DNA of 64,000 bases from Clavibacter capsici (GCF_001280205.1 NZ_CP012573.1:248001-312000); one strand, 5' to 3'. Shown: positions 9,041-17,499, numbered from the stretch's first letter. Made by a program: numbers and translations. Notes: generated by a model from the sequence alone, not told the origin.

Positions 9041-9092
9041 ACGGGGCCGCCCGGGCGTCCCCCAGGAGGGGGAATCGTCCGGACGGCCCCGT
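9041..9092 (-). terminator. stem-loop downstream of the DUF1906 gene
   Basis: ACGGGGCCG (9041-9049) pairs perfectly with CGGCCCCGT (9084-9092). The intervening bases contain a further CCCCC/GGGGG pairing. It lies just after the stop of the gene at 9118-10344 on the minus strand. There is no U-tract, as is common in high-GC actinobacteria. Confidence 0.55.
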
Positions 9093-9117
9093 GGGTCGCC
9101 TGGCTTCGAGGGCGGGA

Positions 9118-10344
9118 TCAGCCGCGCGGCTCGACCCGGCTCTGGCCCGGGTCGCGGCCGGACACCACGTTGGTGTCCACGTCGAAGGCCTGGTCGCCCT
9201 CGCCGACGCTGTGCTCGAGGATCTGGTCGAAGGCCCAGTTCTCGGGGATCCTCGCGCCGAGGTTGGCGCCCCAGCCGGTGGACATGTCGGCCACGTAGCT
9301 GAGCTCGGTGAGGTGCGCGGCCGCGAGGTTGGCGCAGATCCGGCGGCCGGCGTAGACGCCCACCCGGTACGCGCTGCCGCGGCGCTTGAGCTCGGCGTGG
9401 ATGCCGCGGAAGTACGGCTGGAGGTACGTCTCGACCTCGGTGGGCGTCGCGTCGAAGTCGATCGCGTAGTAGATGGGCGTGCCGGGCAGGAAGCCGAGGC
9501 GGCGTGCCGCGTCGTCCGCGCGTCCCGCGGCGCGCACCCCGAGGTCGTACGAGAAGTACGTGCTGTCGGTGCCGCCCTCCTGGAAGATCGGGAACACCTT
9601 GAGGCCGCCGGCGAAGATGGCCTGCAGCTCGCCGTCCTGGATCCTCTTCTCGAGCGCGTCCGGCCGGTCGGAGTTCGTGAGGTAGCGGCCGACGACCGTG
9701 TATCCCGCGTCGCGGAGCGTCTTCGCGCGGGCGGCGTTGATGACGGTGATGCCGTCGACCGCCTTGCCGGGACGCGTGGGGTCGCCGTTGCTGGCGAGGA
9801 GCGCCGCCCAGGTGCGGTAGTCGCCGATCCCCGTCTCGGGGAGGGCGACGGTGCGCTGGAACTGCGAGAGCCGCTTGCCCTGCTCGGAGGAGAAGCGGCC
9901 GTCGACGGGGCCGTCCCACGTGCTCATGACCACGAGCGACGCCTGGAGCAGGTGGCCGAGGTAGCCGGTGGTGTCGGCGGATCCGACGACGAGGGTCGGC
10001 TGCTTCTGCAGCGCAGCGCGCGTGAGCGGGCCGAAGACGCCGTTCGCGGTCTCCTCGGCGATGCCGATCTCGAGCTGCAGCGCGTGGATGAACGCCTTGT
10101 GCGCGTCGCCGGTCCACAGGCCGTCGGTGGTGACGGCGGGGAAGCCGGCGCGCGTGCCGTAGCGCGCGGCGAGCTTCTGCTGGATGTCGCGGACGACGGC
10201 GCGGCCGGTGGACGCGAGCGCGGCGCCGGTGGCGGGGGGTGCGGTGGGCGCGGCCTCGTCGGCGTGCGCGGGCCCTGCGGCGACCAGGGCCACGGGGACG
10301 GCGGCGAGGGCGCCGCCCAGGACGGAGCGTCGGGACAGGTTCAT
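9118..10344 (-). CDS. Tat-exported DUF1906 (glycoside hydrolase-like) protein with peptidoglycan-binding regions
   Basis: A 408-residue secreted protein. Residues 1-29 form a Tat-type signal peptide (SRRSVLGGALAAV followed by AGPAHA). Two stretches resemble peptidoglycan-binding modules (FPAVTTDGLWTGDAHKAF and NGVFGPLTRAALQKQ; then GPVDGRFSSEQGKRLSQFQ). The C-terminal half is a DUF1906 domain, related to family 25 lysozyme barrels, with VVGRYLTN, IFPIFQEGG-type and IYYAIDFDA motifs. The start at 10344 has GGGAGG at proper spacing; an earlier ATG at 10359 would bury that site. Likely role is cell-wall binding or hydrolysis; the enzymatic activity is inferred. Confidence 0.85.
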   Translation of the reverse strand: MNLSRRSVLGGALAAVPVALVAAGPAHADEAAPTAPPATGAALASTGRAVVRDIQQKLAARYGTRAGFPAVTTDGLWTGDAHKAFIHALQLEIGIAEETANGVFGPLTRAALQKQPTLVVGSADTTGYLGHLLQASLVVMSTWDGPVDGRFSSEQGKRLSQFQRTVALPETGIGDYRTWAALLASNGDPTRPGKAVDGITVINAARAKTLRDAGYTVVGRYLTNSDRPDALEKRIQDGELQAIFAGGLKVFPIFQEGGTDSTYFSYDLGVRAAGRADDAARRLGFLPGTPIYYAIDFDATPTEVETYLQPYFRGIHAELKRRGSAYRVGVYAGRRICANLAAAHLTELSYVADMSTGWGANLGARIPENWAFDQILEHSVGEGDQAFDVDTNVVSGRDPGQSRVEPRG

Positions 10345-10565
10345 CGGTGTGCCTCCCATGCCGGTCCTCCGGGCGGACCGGTCCGCAGGGCGGCACGGTC
10401 GTCCGGGGACGGCGGTCTGCGGTTGTCCGTGGGCCTGATGGCGACGCGTGGTGCCGCCGGGCCGAGCGGGCGTGAACGGTCACCATAGGCGAGGCCCGCC
10501 TGCGTGGACGCCGCGCGTCCACAGGGGCGGGCGGCGTCCACGGGGCGGTCGGGGCGGCCGGGGCC

Positions 10566-11018
10566 TCAGCCGGCGTCGGGGGTGGGGCCCGTCGGCCCGG
10601 CGGATCCGTCGCGGTCCGTGCCCCGATCGCCCGGCCGGATCCGGTCGCGCGCGTGGTGCAGCGTGTCCGACGGCACGGGCGGCACGCCGCGCGAGAGCCG
10701 GGCGAGGCCGACCCGCACGACGACCGCGGTCGCGACGGCGAACAGCGCCAGCGTGATCAGCAGCGCGGCCCACAGCGGCAGCGCGAGCAGCAGGAGCGCG
10801 ACGACCAGGGCGGCCAGGAGGCCCAGCGACACGAGCGCGAGCGCGACGCCCGCGCCGAGCAGGATCGCGCCCGTCCGGGCGGACCGGGCGCGCTCGCCGA
10901 TCTCGCGCTTGGCCGAGTCGATCTCGGCGCGCACCGCGCGGAGCAGCGGGTCGACGGCCTTCTGGGCGAAGGATCCCCCGAACCAGCCGCCGCGGGAGGT
11001 GGTGTCGTCGTCGGTCAT
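10566..11018 (-). CDS. holin-X/Acetyl-type phage holin superfamily membrane protein
   Basis: A 150-residue protein with two adjacent long hydrophobic helices (about residues 49-75 and 80-103) and an N-terminal amphipathic region (LLRAVRAEIDSAKREIGERAR). This is typical of the putative actinobacterial holin-X superfamily (PF07332). A charged, Pro-rich C-terminal tail follows. Despite the name these are usually chromosomal proteins with no link to phage. It lies downstream of the Asp23/AmaP operon but is separated from it by an 18-bp stem terminator, so expression may be partly independent. Function is unknown; membrane-stress involvement is inferred from context. Confidence 0.75.
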   Translation of the reverse strand: MTDDDTTSRGGWFGGSFAQKAVDPLLRAVRAEIDSAKREIGERARSARTGAILLGAGVALALVSLGLLAALVVALLLLALPLWAALLITLALFAVATAVVVRVGLARLSRGVPPVPSDTLHHARDRIRPGDRGTDRDGSAGPTGPTPDAG

Positions 11019-11062
11019 GGTGCGTCTCTTCTCTCGTGGGGCGGAAGGGCGTGCGGGCGGAC

Positions 11063-11103
11063 GAGCGCCCCGGCCGGATCGCGGGGATCCGGCCGGGGCG
11101 CTC
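11063..11103 (-). terminator. 18-bp perfect stem terminator after the Asp23/AmaP operon
   Basis: GAGCGCCCCGGCCGGATC at 11063-11080 is perfectly complementary to 11086-11103, with a 5-nt loop. It begins 8 bp past the stop of the AmaP-like gene on the minus strand. It has no U-tract. It separates the five-gene operon from the holin-like gene. Confidence 0.8.
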
Positions 11104-11110
11104 GGGCGGA

Positions 11111-11716
11111 TCAGGCCAGGCGGGTGCCGCTCGACATGCTCGAGCGGAGCCCTCCGGTGATCTGGATGACGACCGGGACCTCGGTGCCGAGCACCGCGTC
11201 CCAGCGCGCCACGGCCTCGTCGACCGTGCGGCGGACCTGCATCGGCGAGACGCCGCGGCGGGCGACCGCCGTGATCCGGAGCACCGTGGAGCGCTTGACC
11301 TCGAACGCGCTGACGTCGATCGAGACGATGGAGGAGTCGTGCCCGAGGGCCTCCTCCAGCATCTGCTCGGCGACCTTGGCGTCGATGACGAGCGATCCGC
11401 CGGTGGGCGAGCCCGCGCCGTCGCCGGGGGCGCGGCGCAGCAGCGTGCCGGTGCGGCCGTGGCCCTGGCGGAGCGCGAACCACGCCAGCACCAGGATCAG
11501 GACGAGCGCGGCGGCCGCGACGACCCAGAGGATCCACGGCTGGTCGCCCGAGAGCGCGTCGTCGACGGGACCCCGGGCGTCGGATGCGGCGCCCGACACG
11601 GTGGACCGCACGTCCGGCAGGGCGGCGCCCAGCGCGACGGCGGCGCCGGCCACCAGCAGGACGAGCCCGACCACGATCACGAGCAGGCGGTTGAGCGCGC
11701 GGTTGGTGCTGGTCAT
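11111..11716 (-). CDS. amaP: AmaP-like alkaline shock membrane anchor protein
   Basis: A 201-residue membrane protein. Two transmembrane helices lie at about residues 11-34 and 61-81. A cytosolic domain follows (SLVIDAKVAEQMLEEAL and STVLRITAVARRGVSPMQVRRTVDEAV), matching the layout of AmaP, the membrane anchor of Asp23 in Firmicutes and its actinobacterial homologues. Its start overlaps the upstream DUF6286 stop by one base. It probably tethers the Asp23-type proteins of this operon to the membrane. Family call from layout and motif pattern; no alignment was run. Confidence 0.75.
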   Translation of the reverse strand: MTSTNRALNRLLVIVVGLVLLVAGAAVALGAALPDVRSTVSGAASDARGPVDDALSGDQPWILWVVAAAALVLILVLAWFALRQGHGRTGTLLRRAPGDGAGSPTGGSLVIDAKVAEQMLEEALGHDSSIVSIDVSAFEVKRSTVLRITAVARRGVSPMQVRRTVDEAVARWDAVLGTEVPVVIQITGGLRSSMSSGTRLA

Positions 11717-12291
11717 CAGCCGACCTTCCCTTCCTGGGCGAGCGTCACCTTGGCGGTGAGCGCGGGGGCGTAGTCGTATCCGGCGAGCTCGGCGCGCACG
11801 GCCTCCTCGACCGCGTGGACGTCCGTCGCGCGGCCCGACGTGGGCGTGAGGCGGACGAGCGCGGTGCGGTGCGCGACGGACACGTCGACCTGCTCGGGCG
11901 ACACGCCGCCCGCGTAGCTCGCGGTGCGGGCGAGCGACCGGGCGATGACCCGGTCGTCGACCACCGCGGCGGTGCGGGCGGACGAGGCGCCGCGGCGACC
12001 GCGACGGCCGGGCTTCAGCCCGACGACCACGAGCACGAGGCCCACGAGCGCCGCGACGACGCCCGCCGCGACCAGCCAGCCGGCCGGCGCGGAGACCGCG
12101 TCGAGCGCGGCCGTGACCGCGTCCGAGGGCGCCACCAGGAGCGGCGCGGCGCCGACGGCCTGGAGGACCGCCTCCGTGCCGAGCCAGGCGAGCACCAGGA
12201 TGAGGATCACGGCGAGCGTGACGGCGATGCCCGAGCGCGACGAGTGCGTCTCGCGTCGCACGAGGCGGCGGTAGGTGCTGTCCGTGCTCAT
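11716..12291 (-). CDS. DUF6286 domain membrane protein of the Asp23 operon
   Basis: A 191-residue protein with a basic N-terminus (STYRRLVRRETHSSRSG). Two transmembrane helices lie at about 20-45 and 71-92, followed by an alpha/beta cytosolic domain (VVDDRVIARSLARTASYAGGV). This arrangement matches the DUF6286 proteins that accompany Asp23 and AmaP genes in Actinobacteria. Its ATG overlaps the preceding Asp23 stop (ATGA). Likely a second membrane component of the envelope-stress complex. Confidence 0.75.
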   Translation of the reverse strand: MSTDSTYRRLVRRETHSSRSGIAVTLAVILILVLAWLGTEAVLQAVGAAPLLVAPSDAVTAALDAVSAPAGWLVAAGVVAALVGLVLVVVGLKPGRRGRRGASSARTAAVVDDRVIARSLARTASYAGGVSPEQVDVSVAHRTALVRLTPTSGRATDVHAVEEAVRAELAGYDYAPALTAKVTLAQEGKVG

Positions 12292-12662
12292 GAGACCCTC
12301 CTCCGTTCCTGGATGCGGGCGCCCGTGATCCGCAGGTCGACGCGGCCCACGGTGGACCCCGTGAGGTCGAGCACGCGGTCGCGGACCTCGGTCTGCGCCG
12401 CGACGAGCCGCTCGACGAGCGTGCCGCCCGCGTCGGGGCGTGCCGCGAGGGCGGGGATGCGGATGGGCGTGCGCGCCTCGACGGCGAGCTTCCCGTGGTC
12501 GTCCGTCAGCGTGACGGCGACGTCGTGCGCGGGCACCTCGAGGGCGTCCGCCGTGACGGCCGAGACGACCCGGCGCACCGCGCGCGACGTGATCGTGGTG
12601 CGGCCCCGAGCGGATCCGGATGCGTTCCCGGTCCTCCCGGGGGCCGACACCTCCGCGGTCAC
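12288..12662 (-). CDS. Asp23/Gls24 family envelope stress protein
   Basis: A 124-residue Asp23-type protein. A basic N-terminal segment leads into a DUF322-like alpha/beta core (ITSRAVRRVVSAVTADAL, then VAVTLTDDHGKLAVEARTPI and LVERLVAAQTEVRDRVLDLTG). The start is a GTG at 12662 overlapping the previous stop by 4 bp. It is more divergent from the other Asp23 copies in the window than they are from each other. It probably associates with the membrane partners encoded directly downstream. Confidence 0.75.
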   Translation of the reverse strand: MTAEVSAPGRTGNASGSARGRTTITSRAVRRVVSAVTADALEVPAHDVAVTLTDDHGKLAVEARTPIRIPALAARPDAGGTLVERLVAAQTEVRDRVLDLTGSTVGRVDLRITGARIQERRRVS

Positions 12663-12847
12663 GACGACCGACGCCCGCGGAGGGCGTCGGCGAGGCCGCG
12701 GATGTCCAGCTTGCCCTCGAGCACGCGACCGACGCCGAAGCCGACGGCCATGAAGATCAGGACGAGCAGGAAGCCGCCGAACCCGAAGGCGAGGCCGGAG
12801 AGCGCGAGGACCGCCCCGACGAGGAGGCCCGTGGTCGTGGGGCTCAC
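12659..12847 (-). CDS. small membrane protein of the Asp23 operon
   Basis: A 62-residue protein with two hydrophobic helices (about 7-22 and 24-40) and a basic C-terminus ending LADALRGRRSS. It resembles the small DUF2273-like membrane proteins found in Asp23 operons. The GTG start at 12847 overlaps the upstream Asp23 stop by 4 bp, and its own stop overlaps the next Asp23 start. Easily missed by gene callers because of its size, but the tight overlaps on both sides support it. Confidence 0.72.
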   Translation of the reverse strand: MSPTTTGLLVGAVLALSGLAFGFGGFLLVLIFMAVGFGVGRVLEGKLDIRGLADALRGRRSS

Positions 12848-13287
12848 TGGACGCGCTTCTCGGCCGCGTCGTCGTCGGACGACTTCTCGGAGGGGAGGTT
12901 CACGTCGGTGATCGTGACGTTGACCTCGGTGACCTCCATGCCGACGACCTGGTCGATGGCGTCGGCGATGGCCTGGCGCACGTCGTCGGCGACCTGCTGC
13001 AGGTCGACGGGGTACTCGGCGATGAGGGTGACGTCGACGGCGACCTGGGTCTCGCCGACCTCGACGGAGATGCCCTGGCCGCGGTCCTGCTGGCCGATGA
13101 CGTTGCGGATCGCGCCCACGGCACGCGCGGCGCCGTTGCCGAGGTCGTGGACGCCGGGGACCTGGCGGGCCGCGATGCCGGCGACCTTCTCGATCACGCC
13201 GTCGGCGATGGTGTTCTTGCCGCCCGCGGTGCTGGTGCTCGTGCCGGTGACGCCGGTGGACGCGGACGTGGGGGTGATGCTCGACAT
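12844..13287 (-). CDS. Asp23/Gls24 family alkaline shock protein (first copy)
   Basis: A 147-residue cytosolic protein. A Ser/Thr-rich N-terminus is followed by the Asp23 core (KNTIADGVIEKVAGIAARQ, then GQGISVEVGE, IAEYPVDLQQVADDVRQAI and VVGMEVTEVNVTITDV) and an acidic tail. The ATG at 13287 was chosen because the family region begins shortly after it and no strong upstream candidate fits. It is the first gene of a five-gene operon. A near-identical core is encoded at 57466-57915. Confidence 0.88.
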   Translation of the reverse strand: MSSITPTSASTGVTGTSTSTAGGKNTIADGVIEKVAGIAARQVPGVHDLGNGAARAVGAIRNVIGQQDRGQGISVEVGETQVAVDVTLIAEYPVDLQQVADDVRQAIADAIDQVVGMEVTEVNVTITDVNLPSEKSSDDDAAEKRVQ

Positions 13288-13399
13288 GGGATCTCTCTCT
13301 CGTGGTGGATGGGCGGTGCTGCGTGGTGCGGATCGGATGGTGCCTCCCGATCCGCCTTCGTCCATGAGACGCATCGGCGGAGCGGTTCGGCACGCCGTT

Positions 13400-13437
13400 C
13401 AGGCGAATCCCAGAGAGGGCGGTCGTCCCTTCGCCTG
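13400..13437 (-). terminator. possible stem-loop between Asp23 operon and AraC gene
   Basis: CAGGCGAA (13400-13407) pairs with TTCGCCTG (13430-13437), giving an 8-bp stem with a 22-nt loop. It lies 43 bp past the stop of the AraC-type gene on the minus strand and upstream of the Asp23 operon start. Confidence 0.4.
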
Positions 13438-13480
13438 CGGGACACGGCGCGGGGCGGGAGCGGACAGGGTCCGGGCCGCG

Positions 13481-14590
13481 TCAGCGACGCAGCGTCGCGC
13501 TCGGCAGCTCGCCGAAGCGCTCCTCGTACGACGCGGCGAACCGCCCGAGGTGACCGAAGCCCCACTGCTCGGCGACGGCGCGCACGGTGGTCGAGGTGGG
13601 CGACGCGTCGCGCAGCTCGTCGCGCACGCGGTCGAGCCGGATCCCGCGGAGCAGGGCGCTCGGCGTCGTGTCCTCGTGGCGGCGCACGGCGAGCTGCAGC
13701 ACGCGCGTGCTGATGCCCGCGGCGCGGGCCGCGTCGGCCGGGGTGATCGGCTGGTCCGCGTGATGGTGCATGTACTCGATGGCGGTGCGGACGGCGCTCA
13801 TGCGGGGCGCGCGCATCTCCGCGCTGAAGGGCACGTCGTGCCACGGGAACAGCTCGAGCGTCGCGCGCGCGACGAGGAGGCCGGCCTGCATCCGGAGCAG
13901 CGGGCTCGACGCGACGTCCTGCAGCGCCGGGCTCGCCTCGCCGACGGCCCGTCGCCAGGCGGACGACCGCTCGGGCGCCGGCGGACGCGTGTGGTCGAAG
14001 ACGAGCGGACGGGAGCGGCCCCCGTGCGCCTCCGCCGCGGTCTCCTCGAGGAACGCCGCGTGGACCTGCACGAGGTTCTGCACGCCGGCCTGGAAGCGGA
14101 AGTCGAACGCGCGCCCGGAGGGCAGGAGGAACGGGCGGGATCCGCTCGAGCGCACCTCGTGCGACCCGAGGTCGACCGCGCCGGATCCCTCGCGCCACCA
14201 GACGACGACGTAGTCCGGCAGCGCGGGCAGGCGGCCCCAGTGCTCGGCGAGGAAGGCGGAGGAGCGCAGGGTCACGTTCGCGTCGCCGACGAAGGAGTAG
14301 CGGTACGAGAAGTCCCGCGCGCCCGGGGCGGCGTGGAAGTCGCTGCCCGGGTAGAGCGCGGCGTAGCGCGCGACGGCCTCGTCGAGGTCGGTCCCGGACA
14401 TGTGGCCGCGGCGGAGCGCGGGGGAGGCGGAGCCGCGGGCGTCGGGGAGGCCCGCGCCGGGGGCGGCCGCATCGGAGACGGCGTCGGCGTCCGCACGGGA
14501 CTCGGCGCGGTCCGTCGCGGGGAGCGCGGGGAGCGCGTGCAACGGGGACGCCTCGCGGCGGCGTGCGTCGGGCGCGGGAGCGGTGCTCAT
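13481..14590 (-). CDS. AraC family transcriptional regulator
   Basis: A 369-residue regulator. A low-complexity N-terminal extension of about 60 residues precedes an AraC-binding-like sensor region (GARDFSYRYSFVGD, VVVWWREGSG, PFLLPSGRAFDF). The C-terminal 100 residues form the double HTH (ITPADAARAAGISTRVLQLAVRRHEDTTPSALLRGIRL and VRAVAEQWGFGHLGRFAASYEERFGELPS), close to the AraC consensus. The ATG at 14590 has GGAGGATCC in front; a shorter start at 14400 is possible. The inducer is unknown. It is adjacent to the exported ferritin-like gene, but no operator linking them was seen. Confidence 0.88.
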   Translation of the reverse strand: MSTAPAPDARRREASPLHALPALPATDRAESRADADAVSDAAAPGAGLPDARGSASPALRRGHMSGTDLDEAVARYAALYPGSDFHAAPGARDFSYRYSFVGDANVTLRSSAFLAEHWGRLPALPDYVVVWWREGSGAVDLGSHEVRSSGSRPFLLPSGRAFDFRFQAGVQNLVQVHAAFLEETAAEAHGGRSRPLVFDHTRPPAPERSSAWRRAVGEASPALQDVASSPLLRMQAGLLVARATLELFPWHDVPFSAEMRAPRMSAVRTAIEYMHHHADQPITPADAARAAGISTRVLQLAVRRHEDTTPSALLRGIRLDRVRDELRDASPTSTTVRAVAEQWGFGHLGRFAASYEERFGELPSATLRR

Positions 14591-14711
14591 GGATCCTCCG
14601 TCCTGCGCGACCGGGATCCGGTCGCGTGTCATGGAGTGGACGTGCGCGGAGGGGCGTTCGTCACGCTCGCGGTCCACGACATGCGTCCGGCCGCGCGGGT
14701 GAGGGGGCGAC

Positions 14712-14740
14712 GGCCGGGGCGCCTCCGCGGCGCCCCGGCC
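14712..14740 (-). terminator. 12-bp perfect stem terminator of the ferritin-like gene
   Basis: GGCCGGGGCGCC (14712-14723) pairs perfectly with GGCGCCCCGGCC (14729-14740), with a 5-nt loop. It starts 12 bp after the stop of the ferritin-like gene on the minus strand. Confidence 0.75.
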
Positions 14741-14751
14741 CGCCCGCGCCG

Positions 14752-15693
14752 CTAGTTCGCGGCGCTCGTGTTGACCGAGCCGTTGACGCCGTTCGGGTAG
14801 AACCCGCCCTTCGTCACGGCCTTGTCGTTCAGGTACACGATGTTGAGGACCTGGCCGGGGGTCCGGCTGAAGGCGATCGCGTTGGCGTCGGTCGGCACGA
14901 GGTTCGCGCCGCCGGAGACCGTGATGCCCTGGTCGAGGTCGGTCGGGCCGTCGAGCGAGTCGCGGGCGTTCGAGATCGCGTTGGCGGGCTCCGCCAGGCC
15001 GCGGGCGAACAGCTGCGAGCGGATGATGCCCGCGTGGTAGGCCTCGACCGCGAGGATGCCGGCGGCCGCCTCGAGGTAGGTCTTGTTCGTGATGAGGGGC
15101 GCGGCGCCCTTGTAGGCGGTGACTCCCACGTCCTCGAAGATGAAGGAGGCCAGCAGGAAGTTCTCCTGGTTGGCGAACGCGTCGAAGGTCTGGCCGGGCT
15201 TGATCAGGCCGGCCGCGGTGGCGGCGGCGGAGAACGCGGCGTCGAGGTCGATCGCGGGGCGCGCGACCTTCGCGGAGCCGAGCGCCGAGCGGAGGAACTT
15301 GACGTGGGCCTTCTCGTCCTGGGCGATCTCGTACGCGTACTGGCGGATCGCGTAGTCCTTGAACTGGACGGCGCGGCCGCCGGTCACGGCGCCGGGGGTG
15401 CCGACGCCGGAGATGTCGTTCGGCACGAGGCCGTTGCCGGTCACGGCGCGGAGGTAGAACTCGGCCTCGAGGTACTCGAGGTTGAGCGCGAAGTTGAGGA
15501 CGGCGGCGTCGGTGACGGCGCCCGCGTCGGCCTCGGCCTGCGCGTCGGCGGCCTGGGCTCCGGTCGCGGGGATCAGGGCGGCGGCGCCGACCCCGAGCCC
15601 GGCGACGCCGGCCGCGCTGAAGAAGCGGCGGCGGTCGAGCGGCGACTGCGCGCTCCTGTCGATGGCCTGGCTGATGAACTTCCTGTCGAACAT
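14752..15693 (-). CDS. Tat-exported ferritin-like domain protein
   Basis: A 313-residue secreted protein. Residues about 15-49 form a Tat signal ([15 protein letters not shown], with cleavage near AQAADA). The mature part carries a ferritin-like four-helix region: [19 protein letters not shown] and [20 protein letters not shown] supply the ExxE and ExxH metal-type residues. A second helix pair has [14 protein letters not shown] and [14 protein letters not shown]. This matches the ferritin_2 or desiccation-related family found in Actinobacteria. It probably handles iron or oxidative or desiccation stress outside the membrane; the exact role is inferred. RBS GGAGCG precedes the ATG at 15693. 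Confidence 0.85.
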   Translation of the reverse strand: MFDRKFISQAIDRSAQSPLDRRRFFSAAGVAGLGVGAAALIPATGAQAADAQAEADAGAVTDAAVLNFALNLEYLEAEFYLRAVTGNGLVPNDISGVGTPGAVTGGRAVQFKDYAIRQYAYEIAQDEKAHVKFLRSALGSAKVARPAIDLDAAFSAAATAAGLIKPGQTFDAFANQENFLLASFIFEDVGVTAYKGAAPLITNKTYLEAAAGILAVEAYHAGIIRSQLFARGLAEPANAISNARDSLDGPTDLDQGITVSGGANLVPTDANAIAFSRTPGQVLNIVYLNDKAVTKGGFYPNGVNGSVNTSAAN

Positions 15694-15869
15694 GTGACGC
15701 TCCGGAGGTCTCGGCGGTGCGCATGGCTCGTCCATGAGCATCCGCTCGGCTCACGATCCGCCCGCGTCCTCGCGTGCGCAATGCCCTCGCGCCCCCGCGC
15801 CTACGGGGATTCGCTCACGGGCTACCGGTATCCGGACCCGGCCCCGCGTCCGGGGGTGATCCGGCGGGA

Positions 15870-16448
15870 TCAGCCGGCGCGCGCCTGCCCCGCGGCGAAC
15901 GCGGCGAAGGCCGCCTCGATCCGCTCGCGGTCCCCGGTGAGGAGCAGGTCGACCATGAGGCCGCGCATCGTGCCGAGGATCACGGTGGCCGCGGCCTGCG
16001 CCTCCACGGGCGGACGTCCCGCGGTCTCGAGCGCCCGGGCGATGAGGACCGTGCGGTCGCGGACGGAGCGCGCCACCGCGCTCGCGAAGGGCGGGTCGCC
16101 GTGGAGGCTGCGGCCGGTGATCGCGACGAAGAGCCGGACGTGCCGGCGGCCCTCGGGATCCGTGGCCCGCGCCCACAGCGCGCGCAGCGGGTCGTCGGCC
16201 CCGTCGACCAGGTCGGGGGACGAGAAGGTCTCGGCGAGCACGATCTCGACGATCTCGGTGATGAGCGCGTCGCGGGTCGCGAAGTGGTGCACCAGCGTGG
16301 CGTGGCTCACCCCCACCCCCTCGGCGATGCCGCGGAGGGTCAGGTCGTCGAGGCCGTGGTCGAGGACGTGCTCGGTCGCCGCCCGGAGCAGCTCCCCGCG
16401 CCGGTGGGCGTAGCGTGCCCGTCGTCCGTCGATCGCGTCCTCGCCCAT
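15870..16448 (-). CDS. TetR family regulator divergent from the polyester hydrolase gene
   Basis: A 192-residue TetR-type repressor. The N-terminal HTH is clear (RRGELLRAATEHVLDHGLDDLTLRGIAEGVGVSHATLVHHFATRDALI), followed by an all-helical ligand domain. The ATG at 16448 places the HTH at the usual position near residue 15. It is transcribed away from the esterase gene at 16612, and the 163-bp gap contains a strong palindrome, so it very likely represses itself and the esterase. The ligand is unknown; an ester-derived acid or alcohol would make sense but is inference. Confidence 0.9.
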   Translation of the reverse strand: MGEDAIDGRRARYAHRRGELLRAATEHVLDHGLDDLTLRGIAEGVGVSHATLVHHFATRDALITEIVEIVLAETFSSPDLVDGADDPLRALWARATDPEGRRHVRLFVAITGRSLHGDPPFASAVARSVRDRTVLIARALETAGRPPVEAQAAATVILGTMRGLMVDLLLTGDRERIEAAFAAFAAGQARAG

Positions 16449-16496
16449 GCCGCTCGTGCCCTCCTGCCCGACGGCCCCGGGGGCGCCGCCGAGATG

Positions 16497-16530
16497 TTTG
16501 CTTGACCAACTGGTAGAGCAAATGTAGCGT
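16497..16530 (+). promoter_or_regulatory. TetR-type operator overlapping the esterase promoter
   Basis: TTTGCTTGACCA (16497-16508) and TGGTAGAGCAAA (16511-16522) form an inverted repeat with 10 of 12 matches around a 2-bp spacer. TTGACC (16502-16507) inside the left arm is a good -35, and TAGCGT (16525-16530) sits 17 bp downstream as a -10 for the plus strand. A repressor bound here would block the esterase promoter and probably also the tetR promoter. Confidence 0.7.
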
Positions 16531-16611
16531 CCTCGGCACGACGCGCCCGCGGGGGCCCGGGAGCGTGTTCCCGGGGATCGGGCGGGCGCATGAGCTGTCC
16601 GGGGGGACACG

Positions 16612-17499
16612 ATGACGACCATGACGACGAGGAGCGGCCGGAGGGGCCTGCTCATGACCACGGCGACGATGCTGGTGGCGGCGGGGGCCGCCCTCGGCCT
16701 CGCCGCTCCCGCCCAGGCGGCGGCGGTCAACCCGTACGAGCGCGGGCCCGAGCCCAGCACCGCGAGCATCGAGGCCACGCGGGGCTCCTTCGCCGTCGCC
16801 GAGACGTCGGTGTCGCGGTTCGCGGCCCGCGGCTTCGGCGGCGGCACGATCCACTACCCGACCACCACGAGCGCGGGGACGTTCGGGGTGGTCGCCATCG
16901 CGCCCGGCTACACGGCCCGCGAGTCGAGCATCGCCTGGCTCGGCCCGCGCCTCGCGTCGCAGGGCTTCGTCGTCTTCACCATCGACACGATCACCACCTC
17001 CGACCAGCCGAGCTCCCGCGGCGACCAGCTCCGCGCGGCGCTCGCGTACGTGGTCGACGAGAGCTCGGTGCGCGGGCGCGTCGACGGCTCCCGGCTCGCG
17101 GTCATGGGCCACTCCATGGGCGGCGGCGGCTCCCTGCAGGCGGCCAAGGACGACCCCGCGATCCGCGCGGTCATCCCGATGACGCCGTACAACCTCGACA
17201 AGACGTGGCCCGAGGTCGTCGCGCCCACGCTCGTGATCGGCGCGGAGGACGACAGCGTGGCACCGGTCGCCCGCCACGCGGAGCCCTTCTACGAGTCGCT
17301 GACGCAGGCCTCGGAGAAGGCGTACCTGGAGCTGCGCGGGGCGAGCCACTTCGCGCCGAACATCTCGAACACCACCATCGCGAGCGCCAGCATCGCCTGG
17401 CTGAAGCGCCACGTCGACGCGGACACCCGCTACGAGCGGTTCATCTGCCCGGCGCCCGCGGTGAGCCTCCAGATCAGCGAGTACCGCAGCACCTGCTGA
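16612..17499 (+). CDS. secreted cutinase / PET hydrolase-like polyester hydrolase
   Basis: A 295-residue secreted alpha/beta hydrolase strongly resembling actinobacterial cutinases that hydrolyse cutin and synthetic polyesters (Thermobifida cutinases, LCC) and, in places, IsPETase. Signal peptide is residues 1-37 (AAPAQAA). Mature NPYERGP start, GFGGGTIHYP, and oxyanion Tyr100 in APGYTARESSIAWLG are visible. The nucleophile is Ser168 in GHSMGGGG, with Asp214 (AEDDSVAPV) and His246 (GASHFAPN). The C-terminal disulfide pair is Cys279 (DTRYERFICP) and Cys295. The aromatic-clamp Trp of known PET hydrolases is Tyr193 (TPYNLDKTW). Controlled by the divergent TetR. Natural substrate is probably plant cutin; PET activity is untested. 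Confidence 0.92.
   Translation: MTTMTTRSGRRGLLMTTATMLVAAGAALGLAAPAQAAAVNPYERGPEPSTASIEATRGSFAVAETSVSRFAARGFGGGTIHYPTTTSAGTFGVVAIAPGYTARESSIAWLGPRLASQGFVVFTIDTITTSDQPSSRGDQLRAALAYVVDESSVRGRVDGSRLAVMGHSMGGGGSLQAAKDDPAIRAVIPMTPYNLDKTWPEVVAPTLVIGAEDDSVAPVARHAEPFYESLTQASEKAYLELRGASHFAPNISNTTIASASIAWLKRHVDADTRYERFICPAPAVSLQISEYRSTC

Noticed and set aside
10566-11018. Treating the holin-like protein as evidence of a prophage.
   Set aside because: No other phage gene is nearby, base composition is native with normal GGATCC content, and this family is widespread in actinobacterial chromosomes.
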